Source of the DNA: Candidatus Eiseniibacteriota bacterium
GTDB lineage: Bacteria > Joyebacterota > Joyebacteria > Joyebacterales > Joyebacteraceae
DNA: 54,468 nt
Direction of reading: 5' to 3'
NCBI GenBank assembly: GCA_030595835.1
Contig: JAUVLG010000008.1
Location: 1-54,468, forward strand
Shown here: piece by piece, positions 16,993-25,001 of the stretch
Layout of the letters: each line of letters opens with the position of its first letter
Position numbering within the stretch: position 1 is the stretch's first letter
Notes under the pieces: model-generated
The model's database searches: none
Seen by the model: the letters and a program-made list of their open reading frames with translations, nothing else
Told to the model about the DNA's origin: nothing
Made by a program: the position numbers and the translations under genes

Positions 16993-19191
16993 ATGGCCGT
17001 CAAGGGGGGAGCGATTAGAGACAGGGATCCATCGCGAAGGTGGGCGTTGGCTGCCTGGGGACTAGCGCTGGGCGCGTTTCTTCTTGTTGGTGTAGCCGAT
17101 GAGTCGTGGGCGGCGCATTCGTACCCGCGGCTCGTGAACATCTACTTCCCGTCGCTGGGTGAGGTCGACCTGGAGCTGCTTTCACGATGGGACCTGCTGG
17201 TGCTATCGAAGCGCGCGGAGGACCTGCATCAGGCGGAGCTTGCTGAGCTCCGTGTCCTGAACCCCGACGTCACTATGATTGTGCACATGGCGGTTGGCTA
17301 CAGCAGCGACTTCACGGAGCCTCCGATCAATGGCGATCTGACGGCGGCGCTCTATGCGAACGGGTGGTGGATGAGAGACACGGCGGGCGGGAGGATTGGT
17401 TTCGGCAGCGAGCATGGCACCGAGAACTTCCTGTTGAACATGACGCTGGAGTGCCCGACGAACGCGGAGGGGCAGAGGCTGTGCGAGTGGTTGCCGGAGT
17501 ACATCGCCGATAGGCTGTACGAGGGCGGTCGCTGGGACGGCATCTTCCTGGACTACTGCCTCAAGGGCGTGGCGTGGTTGGATGGACATCTGGACTATCC
17601 GATTGACCACGACCTGGATGGCGAGCCTGCGGCCGCGGAGGACCTCAACGAGAGCTGGCGCCTAGGCATGCGGGAGTGCGTCTCGAGGATTCGAGACCTG
17701 GTCGGGGACGAGTTCCTTCTGGTCGGGAACGGGAACAACACGCTGTACGACGTGTGCGATGGGAACACGCGTGAGAGCTTCCCTGAGATGCACGGCGATT
17801 GGTACGACAACATGATGAATGAGGAACACGGATACCTCGCGTACGAGGCGCTCTATCGCAAGCCAACCACCAGCATCATCAACACGATATGGCGCGGGGA
17901 CGTCACGCCGGACGGACCGGTGAGATACGGGGATTTCGACCGGAAGTTCCTCCTCGGTCTCACGAGCACGCTGGTCTTCGGCAGCGGGTACTTCTCGTGC
18001 GACGGTCCCATCCACTCTGAGACGTGGTGGATCGAGTACTACGACATCGATCTGGGGCAGCCGCTCGGGCGTGCCGAGGACGTCGATGTGCCTGCGGGCC
18101 CCGTGCCCCCGTGGGTCGAATTCATCAAGACACGGCGCTTCGAGAACGGCATTGCCGTCGTCAACCCGTGTCGCTGGAGCATCGACATCGCGCTCGGAGG
18201 GGCGTACTACGACATCCACTCGTGGAACGGGCAGTTCTACGAGTTCAGCGGGATGCGAACGAGCGTGCGGCTTAGCTCACAGACGGGGGAGGTGCTCGTT
18301 GGTGCGGGCGTCGTTCCGGAGCACAAGATAGGCTCAGCGAATGCAGTGGCTAGCCGTGACGCCGTCGTTCTGACGTGGGACCACGTCGACGGCGCGAGCT
18401 CCTACAGTATCTACCGCGCGAAGGTGGACAGCAGCGGGACCCCCCAGGGAAAGGTGCTCGTCACGGTCGTCGAGGAGCCGTTCTACATCGACCGAGATCT
18501 TGTGGGCGCGAGCGGCTACCGCTACTACATCGCGCCCATCGATGCACTGAAGTGCGAGGGGCGGCAGTCACGTGCTATAGTAGTATCGGCAGAACCGGGG
18601 AGCGTCCTGCCCATAGTGCTCATGGTCGATGAGCTTGACGGGCTGCCGACCCTCCACTGGAATCCCCCGGTCGACTCCTCTCCGCCGTTCGTGAGCTATG
18701 ACCTCTGGCGGACGAGGGAGGGCGGCGAGAGGACCAGGCTCGCGGACGGACCTCTGACGTCGAGCATGACCAGGTACACCGACGCTAGCGTCGAGCCCGG
18801 ATGCAGCTACGTCTACGAGATCGTGGTTCGATCCGGAGGCGTTGAGGAGACGCTCGCTTCAGCGCGGGCGACCGTGCCCGAGGTTGGGGAGCGCTACCGC
18901 ACCTCACTCGCCGGCGTGTGGCCGCAGCCCGCCAGACTGCGGGCTTCAGTTGCCTTCACGCTGGCCGACAGCGGCGCTTGGGCGGAGACGTACACGACGC
19001 GGCTCAGCGTCTACGATGTGGCCGGCAGGCTCGTGCGTCGTTTGGTCGAGGGCGCGCTCGAGCCCGGGCAGTACGTCCGGCAGTGGGACCTGAAGAACGG
19101 CGCGGGCTCGGGGGTTGCCTCCGGCTGCTACTTCTTCGTACTGGAGCACGGTCAGGAGCAGGTGACCTCCAAGGTCCTCGTGCTCAAGTAG
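16993..19191 (+). CDS. Secreted glycoside-hydrolase-like protein (GHL15 type) with C-terminal sorting-like domain
   Basis: A protein of about 732 residues. A signal or anchor segment (about residues 20-40, ending SWAA) is followed by a TIM-barrel-like region with WDLLVLSKR, VTMIVHMAVGY and WDGIFLDYC, resembling the putative glycosyl hydrolase family GHL15. The aspartates of FLDY and DHDLDG are candidate acidic residues. Two fibronectin-III-like repeats follow (about 445-545 and 545-635), then a terminal FlgD/T9SS-like domain with VYDVAGRLVRRL, a W-D pair and SGCYFFVLE, ending in KVLVLK. ATG 16993 follows GGGGAGG at 16977-16983. A sigma-54-like promoter lies upstream and a strong terminator downstream, so it is probably its own transcription unit. 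Its substrate is unknown. Confidence 0.7.
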   Translation: MAVKGGAIRDRDPSRRWALAAWGLALGAFLLVGVADESWAAHSYPRLVNIYFPSLGEVDLELLSRWDLLVLSKRAEDLHQAELAELRVLNPDVTMIVHMAVGYSSDFTEPPINGDLTAALYANGWWMRDTAGGRIGFGSEHGTENFLLNMTLECPTNAEGQRLCEWLPEYIADRLYEGGRWDGIFLDYCLKGVAWLDGHLDYPIDHDLDGEPAAAEDLNESWRLGMRECVSRIRDLVGDEFLLVGNGNNTLYDVCDGNTRESFPEMHGDWYDNMMNEEHGYLAYEALYRKPTTSIINTIWRGDVTPDGPVRYGDFDRKFLLGLTSTLVFGSGYFSCDGPIHSETWWIEYYDIDLGQPLGRAEDVDVPAGPVPPWVEFIKTRRFENGIAVVNPCRWSIDIALGGAYYDIHSWNGQFYEFSGMRTSVRLSSQTGEVLVGAGVVPEHKIGSANAVASRDAVVLTWDHVDGASSYSIYRAKVDSSGTPQGKVLVTVVEEPFYIDRDLVGASGYRYYIAPIDALKCEGRQSRAIVVSAEPGSVLPIVLMVDELDGLPTLHWNPPVDSSPPFVSYDLWRTREGGERTRLADGPLTSSMTRYTDASVEPGCSYVYEIVVRSGGVEETLASARATVPEVGERYRTSLAGVWPQPARLRASVAFTLADSGAWAETYTTRLSVYDVAGRLVRRLVEGALEPGQYVRQWDLKNGAGSGVASGCYFFVLEHGQEQVTSKVLVLK

Positions 19192-19228
19192 CGTCCGATA
19201 CACTTCGTTGTCGTCGACCCAGCATTCT

Positions 19229-19259
19229 CGCGAGACCCTCACCAGGGTCTCGCGCGTCT
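19229..19259 (+). terminator. Intrinsic terminator
   Basis: A perfect 11-bp stem (19229-19239 with 19244-19254) on a CACC loop is followed by CGTCTTT. It ends the transcript of the secreted GHL15-like gene. The T tract is short but the stem is very stable. Confidence 0.8.
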
Positions 19260-19314
19260 TTAGGGCCTCGTCTTTGGGCCCTCGGGGAGGCGTGTGGAGC
19301 CCCCGGAAGCTCGC

Positions 19315-19343
19315 TTGACAGGATTCGCGCGCGATGCTAGCGT
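19315..19343 (+). promoter_or_regulatory. Candidate promoter of the cvpA-clp-aldehyde dehydrogenase unit
   Basis: TTGACA (19315-19320) is followed after 17 bases by TAGCGT (19338-19343), preceded by TGC to give TGCTAG. It lies just after the terminator and about 50 bases before cvpA, a sensible place for a new transcription unit. The -10 hexamer is weak. Confidence 0.45.
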
Positions 19344-19392
19344 GACCCAAGCTAGTTGCGCGCAGGCGGAGGAAGTAAGCGCTGGAGGGAAC

Positions 19393-20061
19393 ATGAACTG
19401 GGTAGATATCATCATTGTGATCGTACTTGCGACCGGTCTGGTCAAGGGGCTGGCGAACGGGTTCGTGCGAGGGATCTTCGGGATCGCCGCTCTTGTGCTC
19501 GGCGTCGTGGTTGCGGCGGGCAACTACGAGCAGGTGACGGAGGTTCTGTTCTCGCGCCTGCAGATAGGCGCGCAGGGTCAGATGATCCTCGGATTCCTGG
19601 TTGTCTTCGTCGTCGTGCTCATCCTCGTCAGCGTAGTCGGCCGCATAATCGCCAAGGCTCTCAAGCTGGCATCGCTGGGCTGGATGGACAGACTTGCCGG
19701 GGGCCTGCTCGGTCTGATCATGGCCTGCGTCTTCACGGGTGTGCTCCTGCTCCTTGTCGTGATGGCCGGGTTGCAGGGCAACACCGGTGTTGCGAGGTCG
19801 ATCGTCGCACCCACGGTCATCGGCGTGATGGACACCATAGTAGCGTATGCGCCCGACGTGGCGCGCGATATGATAGACGAACACTACCTTGAGCTTCGCG
19901 TGGAGTGGGAGAAGGCCAAGCGAGAGCCGCCGCGCGAGGAGGAGGGTGAGGAGGAACAGAGCGTCGCCCTCATCTATTCGGAGCCGCGCATCACGGCCGG
20001 CGTGCCGGCGCTTGATTTTACGGTTGGGAACCGCACGGGGGTTGCGGCCGGTGGCGCGTGA
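19393..20061 (+). CDS. cvpA: CvpA-family membrane protein
   Basis: A 222-residue inner-membrane protein. It starts MNWVDIIIVIVLATGLVKGLANGFVRG, the conserved CvpA opening, and has four hydrophobic helices within the first 130 residues, including a WMDRLAGGLLGL segment. The remaining 90 residues are charged and probably cytoplasmic, with an acidic EEEGEEEQS patch. CvpA proteins are linked to colicin V production and envelope-stress tolerance; their biochemical role is not settled. ATG 19393 follows GGAGGG. An upstream in-frame extension is not protein-like. The stop overlaps the start of the Clp-like gene by about 11 bases. Confidence 0.85.
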   Translation: MNWVDIIIVIVLATGLVKGLANGFVRGIFGIAALVLGVVVAAGNYEQVTEVLFSRLQIGAQGQMILGFLVVFVVVLILVSVVGRIIAKALKLASLGWMDRLAGGLLGLIMACVFTGVLLLLVVMAGLQGNTGVARSIVAPTVIGVMDTIVAYAPDVARDMIDEHYLELRVEWEKAKREPPREEEGEEEQSVALIYSEPRITAGVPALDFTVGNRTGVAAGGA

Positions 20062-21991
20062 ACCCGACGACTCGAAAGGACTGAGCGCCCCCCATGGGTC
20101 TGGTGACGTCGCCAACGTCCCCAACGCTGGCAGCACTGCGGAGTTGCGCGGCGACGCGGCGCCGGGTGCGGACGAGGGCGTGGAGACACCGGGCATGTCC
20201 GTCCTCGGTCAGCTGGGGATAGATCTGACGGAGATCGCCGCGGGGCTTGAGATCACGCTCGACGGCGAGTTGTGGGGAACCGAGCTCAGACAGATCAAGG
20301 AGATACTCGAGCGACGGGAGCGCCACTCCGGTGTCCTGGTCGGACCCGACGGGGTGGGCAAACGGGCGCTCGTCCTCACGCTGGCCCGCGAAATATCGCA
20401 GGGTCAGGTCCCGCGCCGGCTGGTAGGCCGGCGTATCATCGAACTTCCTTTTCACAGAGTTCTGGCCAGCGTCCGCGAGGCCGGCGATTTCGAGAAGATC
20501 GTGTTCAGCGCTCTCAGAGAGGCCACGGTCCGTGAGGACGTCATCCTGTTTCTGAACGGGATCACGAGCTTCATGGGCGTGACTGCCGTGGGGGCCCGGG
20601 GCGGTCTGTTCAATGCTTCCTACCTGCTGGAGATGGGATGCCACCAGCCGGGGCTCTACCTCTTGGGCAGCACTACTCCCGAGCTCTTCCGGGAGGTGCT
20701 GCGCTCTCTTCCATGGTGCGAGAACCTCTTTCAGCGTGTCGACGTGCGCGAACCGAGCAGAGAGACAACTGTCGAAGTCCTGAGGGACGCCGCGCGCGGA
20801 CTGGAGGAGTTCCACGGCGTCCGTTTTGGCGCCGGCGCCGTCGAGGCAGCCGTCAACCTGTCCGACGAGTACATCCGCGAGCGTGTTCTTCCCGGGAAGG
20901 CGCTCGACCTCCTGGATCGCACCGCATCGAAGTCGGCGACCTCGGTCGCGGGCACGGACACGGTTCCCCTGGTGGGCGTCGAGCAGGTGAAGGACGCGCT
21001 GGCTGACTGGACGGGGATACCGTCTGAGAAGCTGTCGGGCGCGGGGCACGCGGAGCTGGTGGGGTTGGAGGAAGGACTTCGCAAGAGGATCAGAGGACAG
21101 GACGGATGCATCAAGAAGCTGGCGGACGTCATTCGCGTCACCAAACTCAATCTGAACGCGGTCCCGGCGCGCCCGGATGGTGTCTTCCTGTTCGTCGGGC
21201 CGAGTGGCGTGGGGAAGACGGAGCTTGCACGTGCCCTGGCGGAGGAACTCTACGGCATTGAGTCGCGGCTTCTGACGTTCAACATGGCCCGGTACGGGGC
21301 GGAGGACGGACTGCCGCGCCTGGTCGGAGTGCAGTCGGGAGACGTGGAGTACGAGGGGGAGCTGACGACCGCCGTAGCGCAGCACCCGCACTCGGTGATA
21401 GTCTTCGAGCATATCGAGCGCACGCACATCGATGTCGCCGTCATGCTGACGCAGATCTTCCATGACGGGTACGTCGTCGACGGCCGCGGCTCCAAACTAC
21501 CCCTGTCGAACTGCACCATCATCATGACCTCCAACTCCGAGAACATCGTTCCGAGCAGGGACGACGACGGCACCGTGGGGTTCGGGGCCGTCAATCACAA
21601 CACGAGCGAGCGCTATCTCCAGCAGGCGAAGGATGCCATCGAGGAGTTCTTCCCTCCGGAGTTCATGGATGGTATCGACGAGGTGCTTCTCTTCGATCCT
21701 CTGACCAACGACGCGCTCAGGGAGATCGTCCAGATCCACCTCAGGGACATCCACGAGCGGCTGGCTCGCCGCTCCATCTCGCTTGACGTCTCGGACGAAG
21801 CGGTAATGAAGATAGTGGAGAAGGGGGCGAGTCGGGAGTACGGGGCGCGCAACCTCGGCAGAACCGTTGAGGGTCTGCTACTCAAGCCGCTGGCGCGATT
21901 CCTGGTCGCCAACCCCGACGCGCGCAGAGTGGCCGCGCGCGTGGTCGAGGGAGACGTCGAGGTCGTGTCACTGAACGGCGGGCGGGAGTGA
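20051..21991 (+). CDS. Clp/Hsp100-like AAA+ protein with degenerate ATPase sites
   Basis: About 646 residues with two AAA+ modules in ClpB/ClpC order and no repeat-type Clp N-domain. Module 1 has Walker A GPDGVGKR (98-105, Arg in place of Thr/Ser), N169-G170 where Walker B needs Asp-Glu, and ENLFQ where the usual ERRFQ arginine fingers are. The EEFHGV and LPGKALDLLD motifs confirm the family. Module 2 has an intact GPSGVGKT (383-390) and a TSN sensor, but E453-H454 replaces Asp-Glu, and PEFMDGID replaces PEFxNRID, losing that arginine finger too. It may still bind nucleotide but is predicted to hydrolyse poorly. GTG 20051, inside cvpA, is preferred; the Shine-Dalgarno is weak. The pairing with cvpA suggests a shared envelope or stress role. 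Confidence 0.8.
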   Translation: MAREPDDSKGLSAPHGSGDVANVPNAGSTAELRGDAAPGADEGVETPGMSVLGQLGIDLTEIAAGLEITLDGELWGTELRQIKEILERRERHSGVLVGPDGVGKRALVLTLAREISQGQVPRRLVGRRIIELPFHRVLASVREAGDFEKIVFSALREATVREDVILFLNGITSFMGVTAVGARGGLFNASYLLEMGCHQPGLYLLGSTTPELFREVLRSLPWCENLFQRVDVREPSRETTVEVLRDAARGLEEFHGVRFGAGAVEAAVNLSDEYIRERVLPGKALDLLDRTASKSATSVAGTDTVPLVGVEQVKDALADWTGIPSEKLSGAGHAELVGLEEGLRKRIRGQDGCIKKLADVIRVTKLNLNAVPARPDGVFLFVGPSGVGKTELARALAEELYGIESRLLTFNMARYGAEDGLPRLVGVQSGDVEYEGELTTAVAQHPHSVIVFEHIERTHIDVAVMLTQIFHDGYVVDGRGSKLPLSNCTIIMTSNSENIVPSRDDDGTVGFGAVNHNTSERYLQQAKDAIEEFFPPEFMDGIDEVLLFDPLTNDALREIVQIHLRDIHERLARRSISLDVSDEAVMKIVEKGASREYGARNLGRTVEGLLLKPLARFLVANPDARRVAARVVEGDVEVVSLNGGRE

Positions 21992-22016
21992 TTGTGTCGA
22001 CTGGAGGCTGGCGAGC

Positions 22017-23438
22017 ATGAAGATGCTCATCGGTGGTACGGCGGCCGGCGACGGCGCGGAGGTTCCGGTGCGCAACCCGTTCGATGGCTCCGTCGTCGAC
22101 ACGGCGCCCGCGGCCACACCGGATGAAGTGGAGCGGGCGCTCTGCCTTGCGATGGAGGGTGCGTCCGCCATGGGCCGCCTGCCGCGGGTCGAGCGCGTCG
22201 CCGTTCTCGCGAGGGCAGCGGACGGCATCAAGTTGCGGGCCGGTCAGCTTGCCCGGACAATAGCCGAGGAGTCGGGCAAGACCGTGCGCGAGGCCGAGGG
22301 AGAGGTCGCCCGCGCGGTTCAGACGTTCCGGGTCGCTTCGGAGGAGGCGCGCCGCCTGGCGGGTGAACTGGTGCCGTTCGATGGGGCGCCCACCGGTACG
22401 GACCGTTTTGGATTCTTCCTGCGCGTTCCCCTGGGACTGGTGGTTGCGATAACGCCGTTCAACTTCCCACTGAACCTGGCGGCGCACAAGGTGGCGCCGG
22501 CACTCGCCGCCGGCAACTCCGTGATCCTGAAGCCGGCGAGCGCGACGCCTCTGACAGGGATCGCTCTTGGAGAGATCCTGTGCGAGGCGGGGCTGCCCCC
22601 CGAGGCGATGTCCGTCCTCACCGGGCCGGGCGGCGACGTGGGCGCGAGGTTGGTCTCGGATTCCAGACCCCGCATGGTCACCTTCACTGGAAGTCCCTCG
22701 GTGGGCGCGGCGATAGTGCGCGCCGCCGGCCTCAAGAAGACAGCGATGGAGCTGGGGTCGAATGCGGCGGTGATCGTCACGGAGAAATGTGATGTTGAGG
22801 CTGCGGCGGAGCGCTGTTCTCTGGCGGCGTACGCGCTGGCCGGACAGGTCTGCATCTCGGTTCAGCGTGTCGTCGTAGAGCGTGGCGTATACGACAGATT
22901 CGTGGAGAGGGCGTGTGCGGTGGCCCGGTCGCTCGTGGTCGGAGACCAGTTGTCCGCCGGGACCGACATCGGCCCGATGATCAACGAGGGGGAGGCCGAG
23001 CGGGCGGAGCTGTGGGTCGGCGAGGCCACGGGCGCGGGAGCGTGTGTCCTGACCGGAGGCTGTCGGCGGGGCTCTCTGTTCGAGCCGACCGTCATCACAG
23101 ACGTTCCGCTCGACGCGAGGGTCTGGCGCGAAGAGGCGTTTGCCCCCGTGATGTGCGTTCGGCCGTTCGACACACTGGATGAGGCAATAGCAACCGTCAA
23201 CGACTCCGCCTACGGACTGCAGGCGGGGATCTACACCGACAGCCTGGACGACGCCCTCCGGGCCGCGCACGAGATAGAGTGCGGCGGCGTGATGGTCAAC
23301 GACGTGCCCACGTTCCGGGTGGATCTCATGCCCTACGGCGGCCAGAAGGGGAGCGGCATGGGCCGTGAGGGGCCCAGATTCGCTATGGAGGAGATGACCG
23401 AGATCCGGGTCGTCGCCGTCCGGAGGCCTGTTCAGTAG
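22017..23438 (+). CDS. Aldehyde dehydrogenase family protein
   Basis: A 473-residue NAD(P)-dependent aldehyde dehydrogenase. The Rossmann domain has ITPFNFPLN, with the oxyanion-hole Asn, then KPASATPLTG and VTFTGSPSVG. The catalytic pair is Glu245 in MELGSNAA and Cys279 in GQVCISVQR. The end shows PYGGQKGSGMGREG. It resembles lactaldehyde and non-phosphorylating glyceraldehyde-3-phosphate dehydrogenases, but the exact aldehyde is not predictable. It starts 25 bases after the Clp-like gene and may share its transcript. Confidence 0.85.
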   Translation: MKMLIGGTAAGDGAEVPVRNPFDGSVVDTAPAATPDEVERALCLAMEGASAMGRLPRVERVAVLARAADGIKLRAGQLARTIAEESGKTVREAEGEVARAVQTFRVASEEARRLAGELVPFDGAPTGTDRFGFFLRVPLGLVVAITPFNFPLNLAAHKVAPALAAGNSVILKPASATPLTGIALGEILCEAGLPPEAMSVLTGPGGDVGARLVSDSRPRMVTFTGSPSVGAAIVRAAGLKKTAMELGSNAAVIVTEKCDVEAAAERCSLAAYALAGQVCISVQRVVVERGVYDRFVERACAVARSLVVGDQLSAGTDIGPMINEGEAERAELWVGEATGAGACVLTGGCRRGSLFEPTVITDVPLDARVWREEAFAPVMCVRPFDTLDEAIATVNDSAYGLQAGIYTDSLDDALRAAHEIECGGVMVNDVPTFRVDLMPYGGQKGSGMGREGPRFAMEEMTEIRVVAVRRPVQ

Positions 23439-23472
23439 CCTCTGCGAACCTGCGCGACGGGTACGAAGGGTC

Positions 23473-23501
23473 TTGACAGGACGCCCTCCGACGGATATGT
23501 T
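23473..23501 (+). promoter_or_regulatory. Promoter of tRNA-Val
   Basis: A consensus TTGACA (23473-23478), a 17-base spacer and TATGTT (23496-23501). Transcription would start near 23508, 46 bases before the tRNA. Read-through would also supply the infC leader. Confidence 0.65.
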
Positions 23502-23553
23502 TACTGTGCTGGCGGGGAGTTCCATTCCCCGGCGGGCGCTGTTGTTTCCACGG

Positions 23554-23631
23554 GGGCGATTAGCTCAGCTTGGTTAGAGTGCTTGCTTGACATGCAAGAA
23601 GTCACTGGTTCAAGTCCAGTATCGCCCACCA
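23554..23631 (+). tRNA. tRNA-Val (GAC)
   Basis: A 78-base cloverleaf. The acceptor stem GGGCGAT pairs with ATCGCCC, followed by A and an encoded CCA. The D-arm is TAGCTCAGCTTGGTTAGAG, the anticodon loop TTGACAT carries GAC inside a CTTGC/GCAAG stem, and the T-arm is ACTGGTTCAAGTCCAGT. It stands alone upstream of the infC operon. Confidence 0.95.
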
Positions 23632-23844
23632 CTCCAGGCGGTAGCCGGCAGCGCGACATTACGAGCAGAAGCAGAAGCATCTCGCTTCTCACCTTGAGGG
23701 CTCCTTGCGAGACCCGAAGAGGTTGTGAGAGAGACCCGGGGGAGACGTTCTCCCTGGGGCTCTAGTTACGGGATGCCCGAGTTTGAGCATCCCGTTTTTC
23801 GTTTTTCTGCTGTCGGGTAATCCGACAAGCGGGAAGGGGGGAAG
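23632..23844 (+). promoter_or_regulatory. Structured leader of the infC-rpmI-rplT operon (attenuator candidate)
   Basis: 213 bases between tRNA-Val and infC encode no protein. GCATCTCG at 23677-23684 can pair with the 5' arm of the downstream terminator (CGGGATGC, 23769-23776; 8 bp with one G-U), but the same bases also fit a local hairpin, AGAAGC/GCTTCT at 23673-23689. A GGGAGA/TCTCCC hairpin lies around 23740-23755. These mutually exclusive pairings, and the precedent of infC and L20 leaders in other bacteria, suggest autoregulation by a ribosomal protein. This is inference from base pairing only. Confidence 0.45.
23768..23806 (+). terminator. Intrinsic terminator in the infC leader
   Basis: ACGGGATGC (23768-23776) pairs with GCATCCCGT (23787-23795) over a 10-base loop and runs into two T tracts (TTTTTC then GTTTTT). 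It is the strongest terminator signature in the window and lies only about 40 bases before infC. Confidence 0.85.
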
Positions 23845-24441
23845 GTGGCGATACAGAGCCCGCGCGTCAACAGGCGGATTAGAATCCCGCAGGTTCGCGT
23901 TGTCAACGACGACGGCGAGCAGCTGGGAGTCATTCTGACATCTGAGGCGCTTGCTATGGCGGAAGAGAGAGGGCTCGACCTTGTTGAGGTCTCTCCGAAA
24001 GCCAGGCCGCCGGTGTGCAAGATCATGGACTACGGCAAGTACATGTATCAGCTCAACAAGCGGGCGAAGGAAGCGAAGAAGCGTCAGCACGTGACCGTGG
24101 TAAAAGAAGTGAAGATGCGACCGAAGATCGAGCCGCACGACTACGAGTTCAAAGTGCGGCACGCGCGCCAGTTTCTCGAGGCGGGCGACAAGGTCAAGTA
24201 CACGGTCATCTTCCGTGGACGAGAGCTGGCGCACAAGGAAATCGGCAGACGTCTCATGGAACGGGCGATCGAGGATCTGTCCGATGCGGCGAACGTCGAG
24301 GTTGCTATCAGGGCGGAGGGGAGAAGCATGGTCATGGTGCTGGCGCCCAAGCCGGTAACCAAAAGCAAGGAGCGTGGGAGCAAACCAGATGCCGAAGATC
24401 AAGACTCACAGGGGAGCGGCGAAGAGGTTCAAGCGGACTAG
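23845..24441 (+). CDS. infC: Translation initiation factor IF-3
   Basis: Binds the 30S subunit, blocks 50S joining and checks the start codon. The 198 residues comprise the N-domain (RVNRRIRIPQVRVVNDDGEQLG), a basic linker and the C-domain (VKMRPKIEPHDYEFK, VIFRGRELAHKEIG, MVLAPKP). The final ~30 residues after LAPKP are an acidic, low-complexity tail not usual for IF-3; that stretch also contains the rpmI ribosome binding site and start. The GTG start follows GGAAGGGGGG. The leader upstream carries a terminator. Confidence 0.95.
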   Translation: MAIQSPRVNRRIRIPQVRVVNDDGEQLGVILTSEALAMAEERGLDLVEVSPKARPPVCKIMDYGKYMYQLNKRAKEAKKRQHVTVVKEVKMRPKIEPHDYEFKVRHARQFLEAGDKVKYTVIFRGRELAHKEIGRRLMERAIEDLSDAANVEVAIRAEGRSMVMVLAPKPVTKSKERGSKPDAEDQDSQGSGEEVQAD

Positions 24442-24583
24442 CTCGGGCAAGTTCAAGAGGGCCAGAGCTTACGGCGGCCACTTCTTCATCCGCAAGAGCG
24501 CACGTCAGAAGAGGAACCTGAGGCGGGTTGGGTACGTCCATCCAAGCGACCAGGCACGCGTCGAACGACTCATCCCGAAGTAG
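24389..24583 (+). CDS. rpmI: Large ribosomal subunit protein bL35
   Basis: A 64-residue basic protein starting MPKIKTHRGAAKRFK, diagnostic for L35. ATG 24389 with GGGAG at 24376-24380 lies inside infC, giving a 53-base overlap. An in-frame GTG five codons upstream is less likely because it would precede the conserved start. Standard infC-rpmI-rplT order. Confidence 0.95.
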   Translation: MPKIKTHRGAAKRFKRTSSGKFKRARAYGGHFFIRKSARQKRNLRRVGYVHPSDQARVERLIPK

Positions 24584-24615
24584 ACCGGTAGACAAGGCAA
24601 GAGAAGAGGTAAGTA

Positions 24616-24972
24616 ATGTCCAGGGTACGAGGAGCTCCGTCATCCAGGCGGAGGAGAAAGAAGATACTCAAGGCGGCGAAGGGGTACCGCGGCGCCAGGA
24701 GCAAGCTGATTCGCACGGCCACGGAGAGCGTGCACAGGGCCGGGCAGTACGCCTATCGTGATCGCAAGAGGCGCAAGGGCGATATGCGCCGTCTGTGGAT
24801 CATCCGTATCAACGCGGGCGCCCGCATGCACGGACTCACCTATAGCCGGTTTATGCACGGCCTGAGGGAAGCCAACGTAGAGGTCGATCGCAAGATGCTG
24901 GCTGACATGGCAGTCAACGACATGAGCGCCTTCGAGAAGCTCGTGACGATTGCCAAGGGCGGGTCGGAGTAG
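24616..24972 (+). CDS. rplT: Large ribosomal subunit protein bL20
   Basis: A 118-residue basic protein with [19 protein letters not shown] and [13 protein letters not shown], the conserved L20 rRNA-binding helix and core. It is needed early in 50S assembly. In several bacteria L20 represses its own operon by binding the leader, which fits the structured leader seen before infC. ATG with GAAGAGG upstream. Confidence 0.96.
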   Translation: MSRVRGAPSSRRRRKKILKAAKGYRGARSKLIRTATESVHRAGQYAYRDRKRRKGDMRRLWIIRINAGARMHGLTYSRFMHGLREANVEVDRKMLADMAVNDMSAFEKLVTIAKGGSE

Positions 24973-25001
24973 CGAAGCCGCGTGAACGCGGAGGTGGTCC
25001 C

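Noticed and set aside
21882-23525. A 547-codon open frame on the - strand opposite the aldehyde dehydrogenase, and similar long antisense frames at 26121-27839, 30852-32261, 2270-3181 and 13661-14881
   Set aside because: They lie opposite well-supported genes, have arginine-, proline- and histidine-rich composition and no recognisable motifs. Long antisense frames are expected in GC-rich coding DNA.
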